Shown here piece after piece: positions 1 to 11,615 of a DNA stretch of 64,000 nucleotides; position 1 is the first letter of the stretch, and the number at the start of each line of letters is the position of its first letter. The notes beneath the pieces were generated by a model that saw only the letters and a list, made by a program, of their open reading frames with translations, did not search any database and had not been told where the DNA came from. The stretch covers positions 23,156,476 through 23,220,475 of the forward strand of contig OZ059894.1 of the NCBI GenBank assembly GCA_964057225.1, read 5' to 3'. This DNA comes from Auanema rhodensis (Eukaryota; Nematoda; Chromadorea; Rhabditida; Rhabditidae). Position numbers and translations under genes: made by a program.

Positions 1-3000
1 CATGTCCATATTAGTCTAAAAACAAATTTTTATTGATATTGGTTCATGATAACCATGACTTTGAAATTTACGTGAACTTTAATTTATGCTAATTAAATGT
101 ACACGTGATGTGCACTTGGTATGTAACTCGCTTCACGTAAAGGTAAAGAGATGCGGTTTTCAAAATTAGATTCCCCATGTCCATATTAGTCTAAAAACAA
201 ATTTTTATTGATATTGGTTCATGGTAACCATTACTTTGAAATTTACGTGAACTTTGATTTATGCTAATTAAATGTACACGTGATGTGCACTTGGTATGTA
301 ACTCGCTTCACGTGAAAGATAAAGAGATGCGGTTTTCAAAATTAGATTCCCCATGTGCATATTAGTCTAAAAACAAATTTTTATTGATATTGGTGCATGG
401 TAACCATGACTTTGAAATTTACGTGAACTTTAATTTATGCTAATTAAATGTACACGTGATGTGCACTTGGTATGTAACTCGCTTCACGTGAAAGATAAAG
501 AGATGCGGTTTTCAAAATTAGATTCCCCATGTCCATATTAGTCTAAAAACAAATTTTTATTGATATTGGTGCATGGTAACCATGTCTTTGGAATTTACGT
601 GAACTTTAATTTATGCTAATTAAATGTACACGTGATGTGCACTTGGTATGTAACTCGCTTCACGTGAAAGATAAAGAGATGCGGTTTTCAAAATTAGATT
701 CCCCATGTCCATATTAGTCTAAAAACAAATTTTTATTGATATTGGTGCATGGTAACCATGACTTTGAAATTTACGTGAACTTTAATTTATGCTAATTAAA
801 TGTACACGTGATGTGCACTTGGTATGTAACTCGCTTCACGTGAAAGATAAAGAGATGCGGTTCTCAAAATTAGATTCCCCATGTCCATATTAGTCGAAAA
901 ACAAATTTTTATTGATATTGGTGCATGGTAACCATGACTTTGAAATTTACGTGAACTTTAATTTATGCTAATTAAATGTACACGTGATGTGCACTTGGTA
1001 TGTAACTCGCTTCACGTGAAAGATAAAGAGATGCGGTTTTCAAAATTAGATTCCCCATGTCCATATTAGTCTAAAAACAAATTTTTATTGATATTGGTGC
1101 ATGGTAACCATGACTTTGAAATTTACGTGAACTTTAATTTATGCTAATTAAATGTACACGTGATGTGCACTTGGTATGTAACTCGCTTCACGTGAAAGAT
1201 AAAGAGATGCGGTTTTCAAAATTAGATTCCCCATGTCCATATTAGTCTAAAAACAAATTTTCATTGATATTGGTGCATGGTAACCATGACTTTGAAATTT
1301 ACGTGAACTTTAATTTATGCTAATTAAATGTACACGTGATGTGCACTTGGTATGTAACTCGCTTCACGTGAAAGATAAAGAGATGCGGTTTTCAAAATTA
1401 GATTCCCCATGTCCATATTAGTCTAAAAACAAATTTTTATTGATATTGGTGCATGGTAACCATGACTTTGAAATTTACGTGAACTTTAATTTATGCTAAT
1501 TAAATGTACACGTGATGTGCACTTGGTATGTAACTCGCTTCACGTGAAAGATAAAGAGATGCGGTTTTCAAAATTAGATTCCCCATGTCCATATTAGTCT
1601 AAAAACAAATTTTTATTGATATTGGTGCATGGTAACCATGTCTTTCAAATTTACGTGAACTTTAATTTATGCTAATTAAATGTACACGTGATGTGCACTT
1701 GGTATGTAACTCGCTTCACGTGAAAGATAAAGAGATGCGGTTTTCAAAATTAGATTCCCCATGTCCATATTAGTCTAAAAACAAATTTTTATTGATATTG
1801 GTTCATGGTAACCATGACTTTGAAATTTACGTGAACTTTAATTTATGCTAATTAAATGTACACGTGATGTGCACTTGGTATGTAACTCGCTTCACGTGAA
1901 AGATAAAGAGATGCGGTTTTCAAAATTAGATTCCCCATGTCCATATTAGTCTAAAAACAAATTTTTATTGATATTGGTGCATGGTAACCATGACTTTGAA
2001 ATTTACGTGAACTTTAATTTATGCTAATTAAATGTACACGTGATGTGCACTTGGTATGTAACTCGCTTCACGTGAAAGATAAAGAGATGCGGTTTTCAAA
2101 ATTAGATTCCCCATGTCCATATTAGTCTAAAAACAAATTTTTATTGTTATTGGTTCATGGTAACCATGACTTTGTAATTTACGTCAACTTTAATTTATGC
2201 TAATTAAATGTACACGTGATGTGCACTTGGTATGTAACTCGCTTCACGTGAAAGATAAAGAGATGCGGTTTTCAAAATTAGATTCCCCATGTCCATATTA
2301 GTCTAAAAACAAATTTTTATTGATATTGGTTCATGGTAACCATGACTTTGAAATTTACGTGAACTTTAATTTATGCTAATTAAATGTACACGTGATGTGC
2401 ACTTGGTATGTAACTCGCTTCACGTGAAAGATAAAATGATGCGGTTTTCAAAATTAGATTCCCCATGTCCATATTAGTCTAAAAACAAATTTTTATTGAT
2501 ATTGGTTCATGGGAACCATGACTTTGAAATTTACGTGAACTTTAATTTATGCTAATTAAATGTACACGTGATGTGCACTTGGTATGTAACTCGCTTCACG
2601 TGAAAGATAAAGAGATGCGGTTTTCAAAATTAGATTCCCCATGTCCATATTAGTCTAAAAACAAATTTTTATTGATATTCGTGCATGGTAACCATGACTT
2701 TGAAATTTACGTGAACTTTAATTTATGCTAATTAAATGTACACGTGATGTGCACTTGGTATGTAACTCGCTTCACGTGAAAGATAAAGAGATGCGGTTTC
2801 CAAAATTAGATTCCCCATGTCCATATTAGTCTAAAAACAAATTTTTATTGATATTGGTGCATGGTAACCATGACTTTGAAATTTACGTGAACTTTAATTT
2901 ATGCTAATTAAATGTACACGTGATGTGCACTTGGTATGTAACTCGCTTCACGTGAAAGATGAAGAGATGCGGTTTTCAAAATTAGATTCCCCATGTCCAT

Positions 3001-3695
3001 ATTAGTCTAAAAACAAATTTTTATTGATATTGGTTCATGGTAACCATGACTTTGAAATTTACGTGAACTTTAATTCATGCTAATTAAATGTACACGTGAT
3101 GTGCACATGGTAGGTAACTCGCTTCACGTGAAAGATAAAGAGATGCGGTTTTCAAAATTAGATTCCCCATGTCCATATTAGTCTAAAAACAAATTTTTAT
3201 TGATATTGATTCATGGTAACCATGACTTTGAAATTTACGTGAACTTTAATTTATGCTAATTAAATGTACACGTGATGTGCACTTGGTATGTAACTCGCTT
3301 CACGTGAAAGATAAAGAGATGCGGTTTCCAAAATTAGATTCCCCATGTCCATATTAGTCTGAAAACAAATTTTTATTGATATTGGTTCATGGTAACCATG
3401 ACTTTGAAATTTACGTGAACTTTAATTTATGCTAATTAAATGTACACGTGATGTGCACTTGGTATGTAACTCGCTTCACGTAAAAGATAAAGAGATGCGG
3501 TTTTCAAAATTAGATTCCCCATGTCCATATTAGTCTAAAAACAAATTTTTATTGATATTGGTTCATGATAACCATGACTTTGAAATTTACGTGAACTTCA
3601 ATTTATGCTAATTAAATGTACACGTGATGTGCACTTGGTATGTAACTCGCTTCACGTGAAAGATAAAGAGATGCGGTTTTCAAAATTAGATTCCC
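1..3695 (+). repeat. 21 satellite monomers without a clear HOR
   Basis: The first monomer is 175 bp (one base lost near 140-142, CACGTAAAGGT); the other 20 are 176 bp. Variants are mostly private, for example CATTACTTTG at 229 and TTTGGAATTT at 586. Bases 1-527 match 10912-11439 (shared TTACTTTGA, TTTGATTTATG and CATGTGCAT). About 3000-3610 matches 7400-8010 at offset 4400, sharing TAGGTAACTC, ATTGATTCATGG and TCTGAAAAC. The region is therefore related by block duplication to later parts of the array, but I see no regular internal multimer. Confidence 0.8.
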
Positions 3696-4618
3696 CATGT
3701 CCATATTAGTCTAAAAACAAATTTTTATTGATATTGGTGCATCGTAACCATGACTTTGAAATTTACGTGAACTTTAATTTATGCTAATTAAATGTACACG
3801 TGATGTGCACTTGGTATGTAACTCGCTTCACGTGAAAGATGAAAAGATGCGGTTTTCAAAATTAGATTCCCCATGTCCATATTAGTCTAAAAACAAATTT
3901 TTATTGATATTGGTGCATGGTAACCATGACTTTGAAATTTACGTGAACTTTAATTTATGCTAATTAAATGTACACGTGATGTGCACTTGGTATGTAACTC
4001 GCTTCATGTGAAAGATAAAGAGATGCGGTTTTCAAAATTAGATTCCCCATGTCAATATTAGTCTAAAAACAAATTTTTATTGATATTGGTGCATGGTAAC
4101 CATGACTTTGAAATTTACGTGAACTTTAATTTATGCTAATTAAATGTACACGTGATGTGCACTTGGTATGTAACTCGCTTCACGTGAAAGATAAAGAGAT
4201 GCGGTTTTCAAAATTAGATTCCCCATGTCCATATTAGTCTAAAAACAAATTTTTATTGATATTGGTTCATGGTAACCATGACTTTGAAATTTACGTGAAC
4301 TTTAATTCATGCTAATTAAATGTACACGTGATGTGCACATGGTATGTAACTCGCTTCACGTGAAAGATAAAGAGATGCGGTTTTCAAAATTAGATTCCCC
4401 ATGTCCATATTTGTCTAAAAACAAATTTTTATTGATATTGGTTCATGGTAACCATGACTTTGAAATTTACGTGAACTTTAATTTATGCTAATTAAATGTA
4501 CACGTGATGTGCACTTGGTATGTAACTCGCTTCACGTGAAAGATAAAGAGATGCGGTTTTCAAAATTAGATTCCCCATGTCCATATTAGTCTAAAAACAA
4601 ATTTTTATTGATATTGGT

Positions 4619-4633
4619 TCATGGTAACCATGA
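4619..4633. other. 15-bp palindrome, arms TCATGGT/ACCATGA
   Basis: In the reference monomer, arms of 7 bp flank a single central A. The element recurs in most monomers. Copies with G at monomer position 44 keep only the 13-bp core CATGGT-A-ACCATG, and copies with T at position 58 also lose the outer pair. The core has few changes across the array (for example CATCGTAACC at 3742 and 11662, CATTGTAACC at 48986, 52681 and 56200). It could be a site for a dimeric protein; no function is shown. Confidence 0.7.
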
Positions 4634-4644
4634 CTTTGAAATTT

Positions 4645-4716
4645 ACGTGAACTTTAATTTATGCTAATTAAATGTACACGTGATGTGCACTTGGTATGTA
4701 ACTCGCTTCACGTGAA
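4645..4716. other. Three ACGTGA elements spaced 33 and 32 bp
   Basis: ACGTGA occurs at 4645-4650, 4678-4683 and 4710-4715, so the starts are 33 and 32 bp apart, close to three helical turns. The second lies in CACGTG (4677-4682), the third in the 10-bp perfect palindrome TTCACGTGAA (4707-4716), and the first in TTTACGTGAA, one base from that palindrome. CACGTG is the core recognised by many bHLH and bZIP factors. The second box read on the minus strand (ATCACGTG) fits the RTCACRTG consensus of yeast centromere element CDEI. Eight bases is weak evidence and no homology to yeast centromeres is implied. Confidence 0.6.
4653..4672. other. A/T inverted repeat TTTAATT-6-AATTAAA
   Basis: Two perfect 7-bp complementary arms flank the 6-base spacer TATGCT at monomer positions 78-97. 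The element is present in nearly every monomer. Group-specific changes fall in the left arm or spacer (TTCATGC in the M4 monomers of the 6-monomer HOR, TTAATGC at 19610-19625 and 21193-21205) or in the right arm (CTAACTAAAT in the 5-monomer unit). Short A/T dyads are frequent in centromeric satellites; cruciform potential or protein binding is inference only. Confidence 0.65.
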
Positions 4717-5344
4717 AGATAAAGAGATGCGGTTTTCAAAATTAGATTCCCCATGTCCATATTAGTCTAAAAACAAATTTTTATTGATATTGGTTCATGG
4801 TAACCATGACTTTGAAATTTACGTGAACTTTAATTTATGCTAATTAAATGTACACGTGATGTGCACTTGGTATGTAACTCGCTTCACGTGAAAGATGAAA
4901 AGATGCGGTTTTCAAAATTAGATTCCCCATGTCCATATTTGTCTAAAAACAAATTTTTATTGATATTGGTGCATGGTAACCATGACTTTGAAATTTACGT
5001 GAACTTTAATTTATGCTAATTAAATGTACACGTGATGTGCACTTGGTATGTAACTCGCTTCACGTGAAAGATAAAGAGATGCGGTTTTCAAAATTAGATT
5101 CCCCATGTCAATATTAGTCTAAAAACAAATTTTTATTGATATTGGTGCATGGTAACCATGACTTTGAAATTTACGTGAACTTTAATTTATGCTAATTAAA
5201 TGTACACGTGATGTGCACTTGGTATGTAACTCGCTTCACGTGAAAGATAAAGAGATGCGGTTTTCAAAATTAGATTCCCCATGTCCATATTAGTCTAAAA
5301 ACAAATTTTTATTGATATTGGTTCATGGTAACCATGACTTTGAA

Positions 5345-8160
5345 ATTTACGTGAACTTTAATTCATGCTAATTAAATGTACACGTGATGTGCACATGGTA
5401 TGTAACTCGCTTCACGTGAAAGATAAAGAGATGCGGTTTTCAAAATTAGATTCCCCATGTCCATATTTGTCTAAAAACAAATTTTTATTGATATTGGTTC
5501 ATGGTAACCATGACTTTGAAATTTACGTGAACTTTAATTTATGCTAATTAAATGTACACGTGATGTGCACTTGGTATGTAACTCGCTTCACGTGAAAGAT
5601 AAAGAGATGCGGTTTTCAAAATTAGATTCCCCATGTCCATATTAGTCTAAAAACGAATTTTTATTGATATTGGTTCATGGTAACCATGACTTTGAAATTT
5701 ACGTGAACTTTAATTTATGCTAATTAAATGTACACGTGATGTGCACTTGGTATGTAACTCGCTTCACGTGAAAGATAAAGAGATGCGGTTTTCAAAATTA
5801 GATTCCCCATGTCCATATTAGTCTAAAAACAAATTTTTATTGATATTGGTTCATGGTAACCATGACTTTGAAATTTACGTGAACTTTAATTTATGCTAAT
5901 TAAATGTACACGTGATGTGCACTTGGTATGTAACTCGCTTCACGTGAAAGATGAAAAGATGCGGTTTTCAAAATTAGATTCCCCATGTCCATATTAGTCT
6001 AAAAACAAATTTTTATTGATATTGGTGCATGGTAACCATGACTTTGAAATTTACGTGAACTTTAATTTATGCTAATTAAATGTACACGTGATGTGCACTT
6101 GGTATGTAACTCGCTTCACGTGAAAGATAAAGAGATGCGGTTTTCAAAATTAGATTCCCCATGTCAATATTAGTCTAAAAACAAATTTTTATTGATATTG
6201 GTGCATGGTAACCATGACTTTGAAATTTACGTGAACTTTAATTTATGCTAATTAAATGTACACGTGATGTGCACTTGGTATGTAACTCGCTTCACGTGAA
6301 AGATAAAGAGATGCGGTTTTCAAAATTAGATTCCCCATGTCCATATTAGTCTAAAAACAAATTTTTATTGATATTGGTTCATGGTAACCATGACTTTGAA
6401 ATTTACGTGAACTTTAATTCATGCTAATTAAATGTACACGTGATGTGCACATGGTATGTAACTCGCTTCACGTGAAAGATAAAGAGATGCGGTTTTCAAA
6501 ATTAGATTCCCCATGTCCATATTTGTCTAAAAACAAATTTTTTTTGATATTGGTTCATGGTAACCATGACTTTGAAATTTACGTGAACTTTAATTTATGC
6601 TAATTAAATGTACACGTGATGTGCACTTGGTATGTAACTCGCTTCACGTGAAAGATAAAGAGATGCGGTTTTCAAAATTAGATTCCCCATGTCCATATTA
6701 GTCTAAAAACAAATTTTTATTGATATTGGTTCATGGTAACCATGACTTTGAAATTTACGTGAACTTTAATTTATGCTAATTAAATGTACACGTGATGTGC
6801 ACTTGGTATGTAACTCGCTTCACGTGAAAGATAAAGAGATGCGGTTTTCAAAATTAGATTCCCCATGTCCATATTAGTCTAAAAACAAATTTTTATTGAT
6901 ATTGGTTCATGGTAACCATGACTTTGAAATTTACGTGAACTTTAATTTATGCTAATTAAATGTACACGTGATGTGCACTTGGTATGTAACTCGCTTCACG
7001 TGAAAGATAAAGAGATGCGGTTTTCAAAATTAGATTCCCCATGTCCATATTAGTCTAAAAACAAATTTTTATTGATATTGGTGCATGGTAACCATGTCTT
7101 TGAAATTTACGTGAACTTTAATTTATGCTAATTAAATGTACACGTGATGTGCACTTGGTATGTAACTCGCTTCACGTGAAAGATAAAGAGATGCGGTTTT
7201 CAAAATTAGATTCCCCATGTCCATATTTGTCTAAAAACAAATTTTTTTTGATATTGGTTCATGGTAACCATGACTTTGAAATTTACGTGAACTTTAATTT
7301 ATGCTAATTAAATGTACACGTGATGTGCACTTGGTATGTAACTCGCTTCACGTGAAAGATAAAGAGATGCGGTTTTCAAAATTAGATTCCCCATGTCCAT
7401 ATTAGTCTAAAAACAAATTTTTATTGATATTGGTTCATGGTAACCATGACTTTGAAATTTACGTGAACTTTAATTCATGCTAATTAAATGTACACGTGAT
7501 GTGCACATGGTAGGTAACTCGCTTCACGTGAAAGATAAAGAGATGCGGTTTTCAAAATTAGATTCCCCATGTCCATATTAGTCTAAAAACAAATTTTTAT
7601 TGATATTGATTCATGGTAACCATGACTTTGAAATTTACGTGAACTTTAATTTATGCTAATTAAATGTACACGTGATATGCACTTGGTATGTAACTCGCTT
7701 CACGTGAAAGATAAAGAGATGCGGTTTTCAAAATTAGATTCCCCATGTCCATATTAGTCTGAAAACAAATTTTTATTGATATTGGTTCATGGTAACCATG
7801 ACTTTGAAATTTACGTGAACTTTAATTTATGCTAATTAAATGTACACGTGATGTGCACTTGGTATGTAACTCGCTTCACGTAAAAGATAAAGAGATGCGG
7901 TTTTCAAAATTAGATTCCCCATGTCCATATTAGTCTAAAAACAGATTTTTATTTATATTGGTGCATGATAACCATGACTTTGAAATTTACGTGAACTTCA
8001 ATTTATGCTAATTAAATGTACACGTGATGTGCACTTGGTATGTAACTCGCTTCACGTAAAAGATAAAGAGATGCGGTTTTCAAAATTAGATTCCCCATGT
8101 CCATATTAGTCTAAAAACAAATTTTTATTGATATTGGTTCATGATAACCATGACTTTGAA
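5345..8160 (+). repeat. 16-monomer tandem duplication, copy 1 (2816 bp)
   Basis: This segment matches the next 2816 bp at every diagnostic variant I checked. Pairs include AACGAATTT (5654/8470), AAAGATGAAAAG (5953/8769), CATGTCAAT (6164/8980), TAGGTAACTC (7511/10327), GTGATATGC (7674/10490) and the rare AACAGATTTTTATTTATATTGG region (about 7940/10756). Boundaries are uncertain within about 35 bp because the exchange lies between variants. It overlaps the end of the 6-monomer HOR, so the duplication is younger than the HOR. Confidence 0.85.
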
Positions 8161-10976
8161 ATTTACGTGAACTTTAATTCATGCTAATTAAATGTACACG
8201 TGATGTGCACATGGTATGTAACTCGCTTCACGTGAAAGATAAAGAGATGCGGTTTTCAAAATTAGATTCCCCATGTCCATATTTGTCTAAAAACAAATTT
8301 TTATTGATATTGGTTCATGGTAACCATGACTTTGAAATTTACGTGAACTTTAATTTATGCTAATTAAATGTACACGTGATGTGCACTTGGTATGTAACTC
8401 GCTTCACGTGAAAGATAAAGAGATGCGGTTTTCAAAATTAGATTCCCCATGTCCATATTAGTCTAAAAACGAATTTTTATTGATATTGGTTCATGGTAAC
8501 CATGACTTTGAAATTTACGTGAACTTTAATTTATGCTAATTAAATGTACACGTGATGTGCACTTGGTATGTAACTCGCTTCACGTGAAAGATAAAGAGAT
8601 GCGGTTTTCAAAATTAGATTCCCCATGTCCATATTAGTCTAAAAACAAATTTTTATTGATATTGGTTCATGGTAACCATGACTTTGAAATTTACGTGAAC
8701 TTTAATTTATGCTAATTAAATGTACACGTGATGTGCACTTGGTATGTAACTCGCTTCACGTGAAAGATGAAAAGATGCGGTTTTCAAAATTAGATTCCCC
8801 ATGTCCATATTAGTCTAAAAACAAATTTTTATTGATATTGGTGCATGGTAACCATGACTTTGAAATTTACGTGAACTTTAATTTATGCTAATTAAATGTA
8901 CACGTGATGTGCACTTGGTATGTAACTCGCTTCACGTGAAAGATAAAGAGATGCGGTTTTCAAAATTAGATTCCCCATGTCAATATTAGTCTAAAAACAA
9001 ATTTTTATTGATATTGGTGCATGGTAACCATGACTTTGAAATTTACGTGAACTTTAATTTATGCTAATTAAATGTACACGTGATGTGCACTTGGTATGTA
9101 ACTCGCTTCACGTGAAAGATAAAGAGATGCGGTTTTCAAAATTAGATTCCCCATGTCCATATTAGTCTAAAAACAAATTTTTATTGATATTGGTTCATGG
9201 TAACCATGACTTTGAAATTTACGTGAACTTTAATTCATGCTAATTAAATGTACACGTGATGTGCACATGGTATGTAACTCGCTTCACGTGAAAGATAAAG
9301 AGATGCGGTTTTCAAAATTAGATTCCCCATGTCCATATTTGTCTAAAAACAAATTTTTTTTGATATTGGTTCATGGTAACCATGACTTTGAAATTTACGT
9401 GAACTTTAATTTATGCTAATTAAATGTACACGTGATGTGCACTTGGTATGTAACTCGCTTCACGTGAAAGATAAAGAGATGCGGTTTTCAAAATTAGATT
9501 CCCCATGTCCATATTAGTCTAAAAACAAATTTTTATTGATATTGGTTCATGGTAACCATGACTTTGAAATTTACGTGAACTTTAATTTATGCTAATTAAA
9601 TGTACACGTGATGTGCACTTGGTATGTAACTCGCTTCACGTGAAAGATAAAGAGATGCGGTTTTCAAAATTAGATTCCCCATGTCCATATTAGTCTAAAA
9701 ACAAATTTTTATTGATATTGGTTCATGGTAACCATGACTTTGAAATTTACGTGAACTTTAATTTATGCTAATTAAATGTACACGTGATGTGCACTTGGTA
9801 TGTAACTCGCTTCACGTGAAAGATAAAGAGATGCGGTTTTCAAAATTAGATTCCCCATGTCCATATTAGTCTAAAAACAAATTTTTATTGATATTGGTGC
9901 ATGGTAACCATGTCTTTGAAATTTACGTGAACTTTAATTTATGCTAATTAAATGTACACGTGATGTGCACTTGGTATGTAACTCGCTTCACGTGAAAGAT
10001 AAAGAGATGCGGTTTTCAAAATTAGATTCCCCATGTCCATATTTGTCTAAAAACAAATTTTTTTTGATATTGGTTCATGGTAACCATGACTTTGAAATTT
10101 ACGTGAACTTTAATTTATGCTAATTAAATGTACACGTGATGTGCACTTGGTATGTAACTCGCTTCACGTGAAAGATAAAGAGATGCGGTTTTCAAAATTA
10201 GATTCCCCATGTCCATATTAGTCTAAAAACAAATTTTTATTGATATTGGTTCATGGTAACCATGACTTTGAAATTTACGTGAACTTTAATTCATGCTAAT
10301 TAAATGTACACGTGATGTGCACATGGTAGGTAACTCGCTTCACGTGAAAGATAAAGAGATGCGGTTTTCAAAATTAGATTCCCCATGTCCATATTAGTCT
10401 AAAAACAAATTTTTATTGATATTGATTCATGGTAACCATGACTTTGAAATTTACGTGAACTTTAATTTATGCTAATTAAATGTACACGTGATATGCACTT
10501 GGTATGTAACTCGCTTCACGTGAAAGATAAAGAGATGCGGTTTTCAAAATTAGATTCCCCATGTCCATATTAGTCTGAAAACAAATTTTTATTGATATTG
10601 GTTCATGGTAACCATGACTTTGAAATTTACGTGAACTTTAATTTATGCTAATTAAATGTACACGTGATGTGCACTTGGTATGTAACTCGCTTCACGTAAA
10701 AGATAAAGAGATGCGGTTTTCAAAATTAGATTCCCCATGTCCATATTAGTCTAAAAACAGATTTTTATTTATATTGGTGCATGATAACCATGACTTTGAA
10801 ATTTACGTGAACTTCAATTTATGCTAATTAAATGTACACGTGATGTGCACTTGGTATGTAACTCGCTTCACGTAAAAGATAAAGAGATGCGGTTTTCAAA
10901 ATTAGATTCCCCATGTCCATATTAGTCTAAAAACAAATTTTTATTGATATTGGTTCATGATAACCATGACTTTGAA
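8161..10976 (+). repeat. 16-monomer tandem duplication, copy 2 (2816 bp)
   Basis: This is the second copy, directly abutting the first. The junction monomer 8096-8271 is chimeric: its left part (GGTTCATGATAACC, ending near 8150) is of the type ending copy 2 at 10912, and its right part (AATTCATGC at 8180, GTGCACATGG) is of the M4 type opening copy 1. No differences between copies were seen in spot checks. Confidence 0.85.
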
Positions 10977-11615
10977 ATTTACGTGAACTTTAATTTATGC
11001 TAATTAAATGTACACGTGATGTGCACTTGGTATGTAACTCGCTTCACGTAAAAGATAAAGAGATGCGGTTTTCAAAATTAGATTCCCCATGTCCATATTA
11101 GTCTAAAAACAAATTTTTATTGATATTGGTTCATGGTAACCATTACTTTGAAATTTACGTGAACTTTGATTTATGCTAATTAAATGTACACGTGATGTGC
11201 ACTTGGTATGTAACTCGCTTCACGTGAAAGATAAAGAGATGCGGTTTTTAAAATTAGATTCCCCATGTGCATATTAGTCTAAAAACAAATTTTTATTGAT
11301 ATTGGTGCATGGTAACCATGACTTTGAAATTTACGTGAACTTTAATTTATGCTAATTAAATGTACACGTGATGTGCACTTGGTATGTAACTCGCTTCACG
11401 TGAAAGATAAAGAGATGCGGTTTTCAAAATTAGATTCCCCATGTCCATATTAGTCCAAAAACAAATTTTTATTGATATTGGTTCATGGTAACTATGACTT
11501 TGAAATTTACGTGAACTTTAATTCATGCTAATTAAATGTACACGTGATGTGCACTTGGTATGTAACTCGCTTCACGTGAAAGATAAAGAGATGCGGTTTT
11601 CAAAATTAGATTCCC
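10977..11615 (+). repeat. Satellite monomers matching the window start
   Basis: From 10912 to about 11439 this stretch matches 1-527 almost base for base, with a few differences (a one-base deletion in the first copy; GGTTTTTAAAA at 11244 versus GGTTTTCAAAA). The monomer at 11440-11615 is individual, with AGTCCAAAAA, GTAACTATGAC and AATTCATGC. Confidence 0.78.

Larger units (their letters stand above)
4576..4751 (+). repeat. Representative consensus monomer (176 bp)
   Basis: This copy carries the majority base at essentially every position and serves as the reference for monomer numbering. The most frequent alternatives elsewhere are T44 to G (GGTTCATGG versus GGTGCATGG), A58 to T (ACCATGAC versus ACCATGTC), A25 to G (AACAAATT versus AACAGATT), and AAAGAGATG versus AAAATGATG around positions 146-152. 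It contains five CpG dinucleotides (positions 71, 104, 129, 136, 155), about what its base composition predicts. Confidence 0.9.
3696..6863 (+). repeat. 6-monomer HOR (1056 bp), three copies
   Basis: Copies are 3696-4751, 4752-5807 and 5808-6863. The order of diagnostic monomers is M1 (AAAGATGAAAAG near its end: 3841, 4897, 5953), M2, M3 (CATGTCAATATT: 4052, 5108, 6164), M4 (AATTCATGC plus GTGCACATGG: 4308, 5364, 6420), M5 (CATATTTGTCT: 4410, 5466, 6522), M6. All three markers recur at exactly 1056 bp. Copies differ slightly: CATCGTAACC only in the first M1, AACGAATTT in the second M6, and seven T residues in M5 of the third. Confidence 0.88.

Noticed and set aside
4653-4672. Intrinsic terminator or structured RNA gene from the inverted repeat
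   Set aside because: The 7-bp arms are all A/T, too weak for a terminator or ncRNA call, and there is no upstream gene.
4677-4682. CACGTG as a promoter G-box or E-box driving transcription
   Set aside because: No TATA-plus-gene context exists and the box is in practically every monomer; kept only as a structural element of the repeat.
4620-4716. CENP-B box in the monomer
   Set aside because: The consensus NTTCGNNNNANNCGGGN is not met on either strand: the monomer has no TTCG and no CGGG (only GCGG at 154-157).
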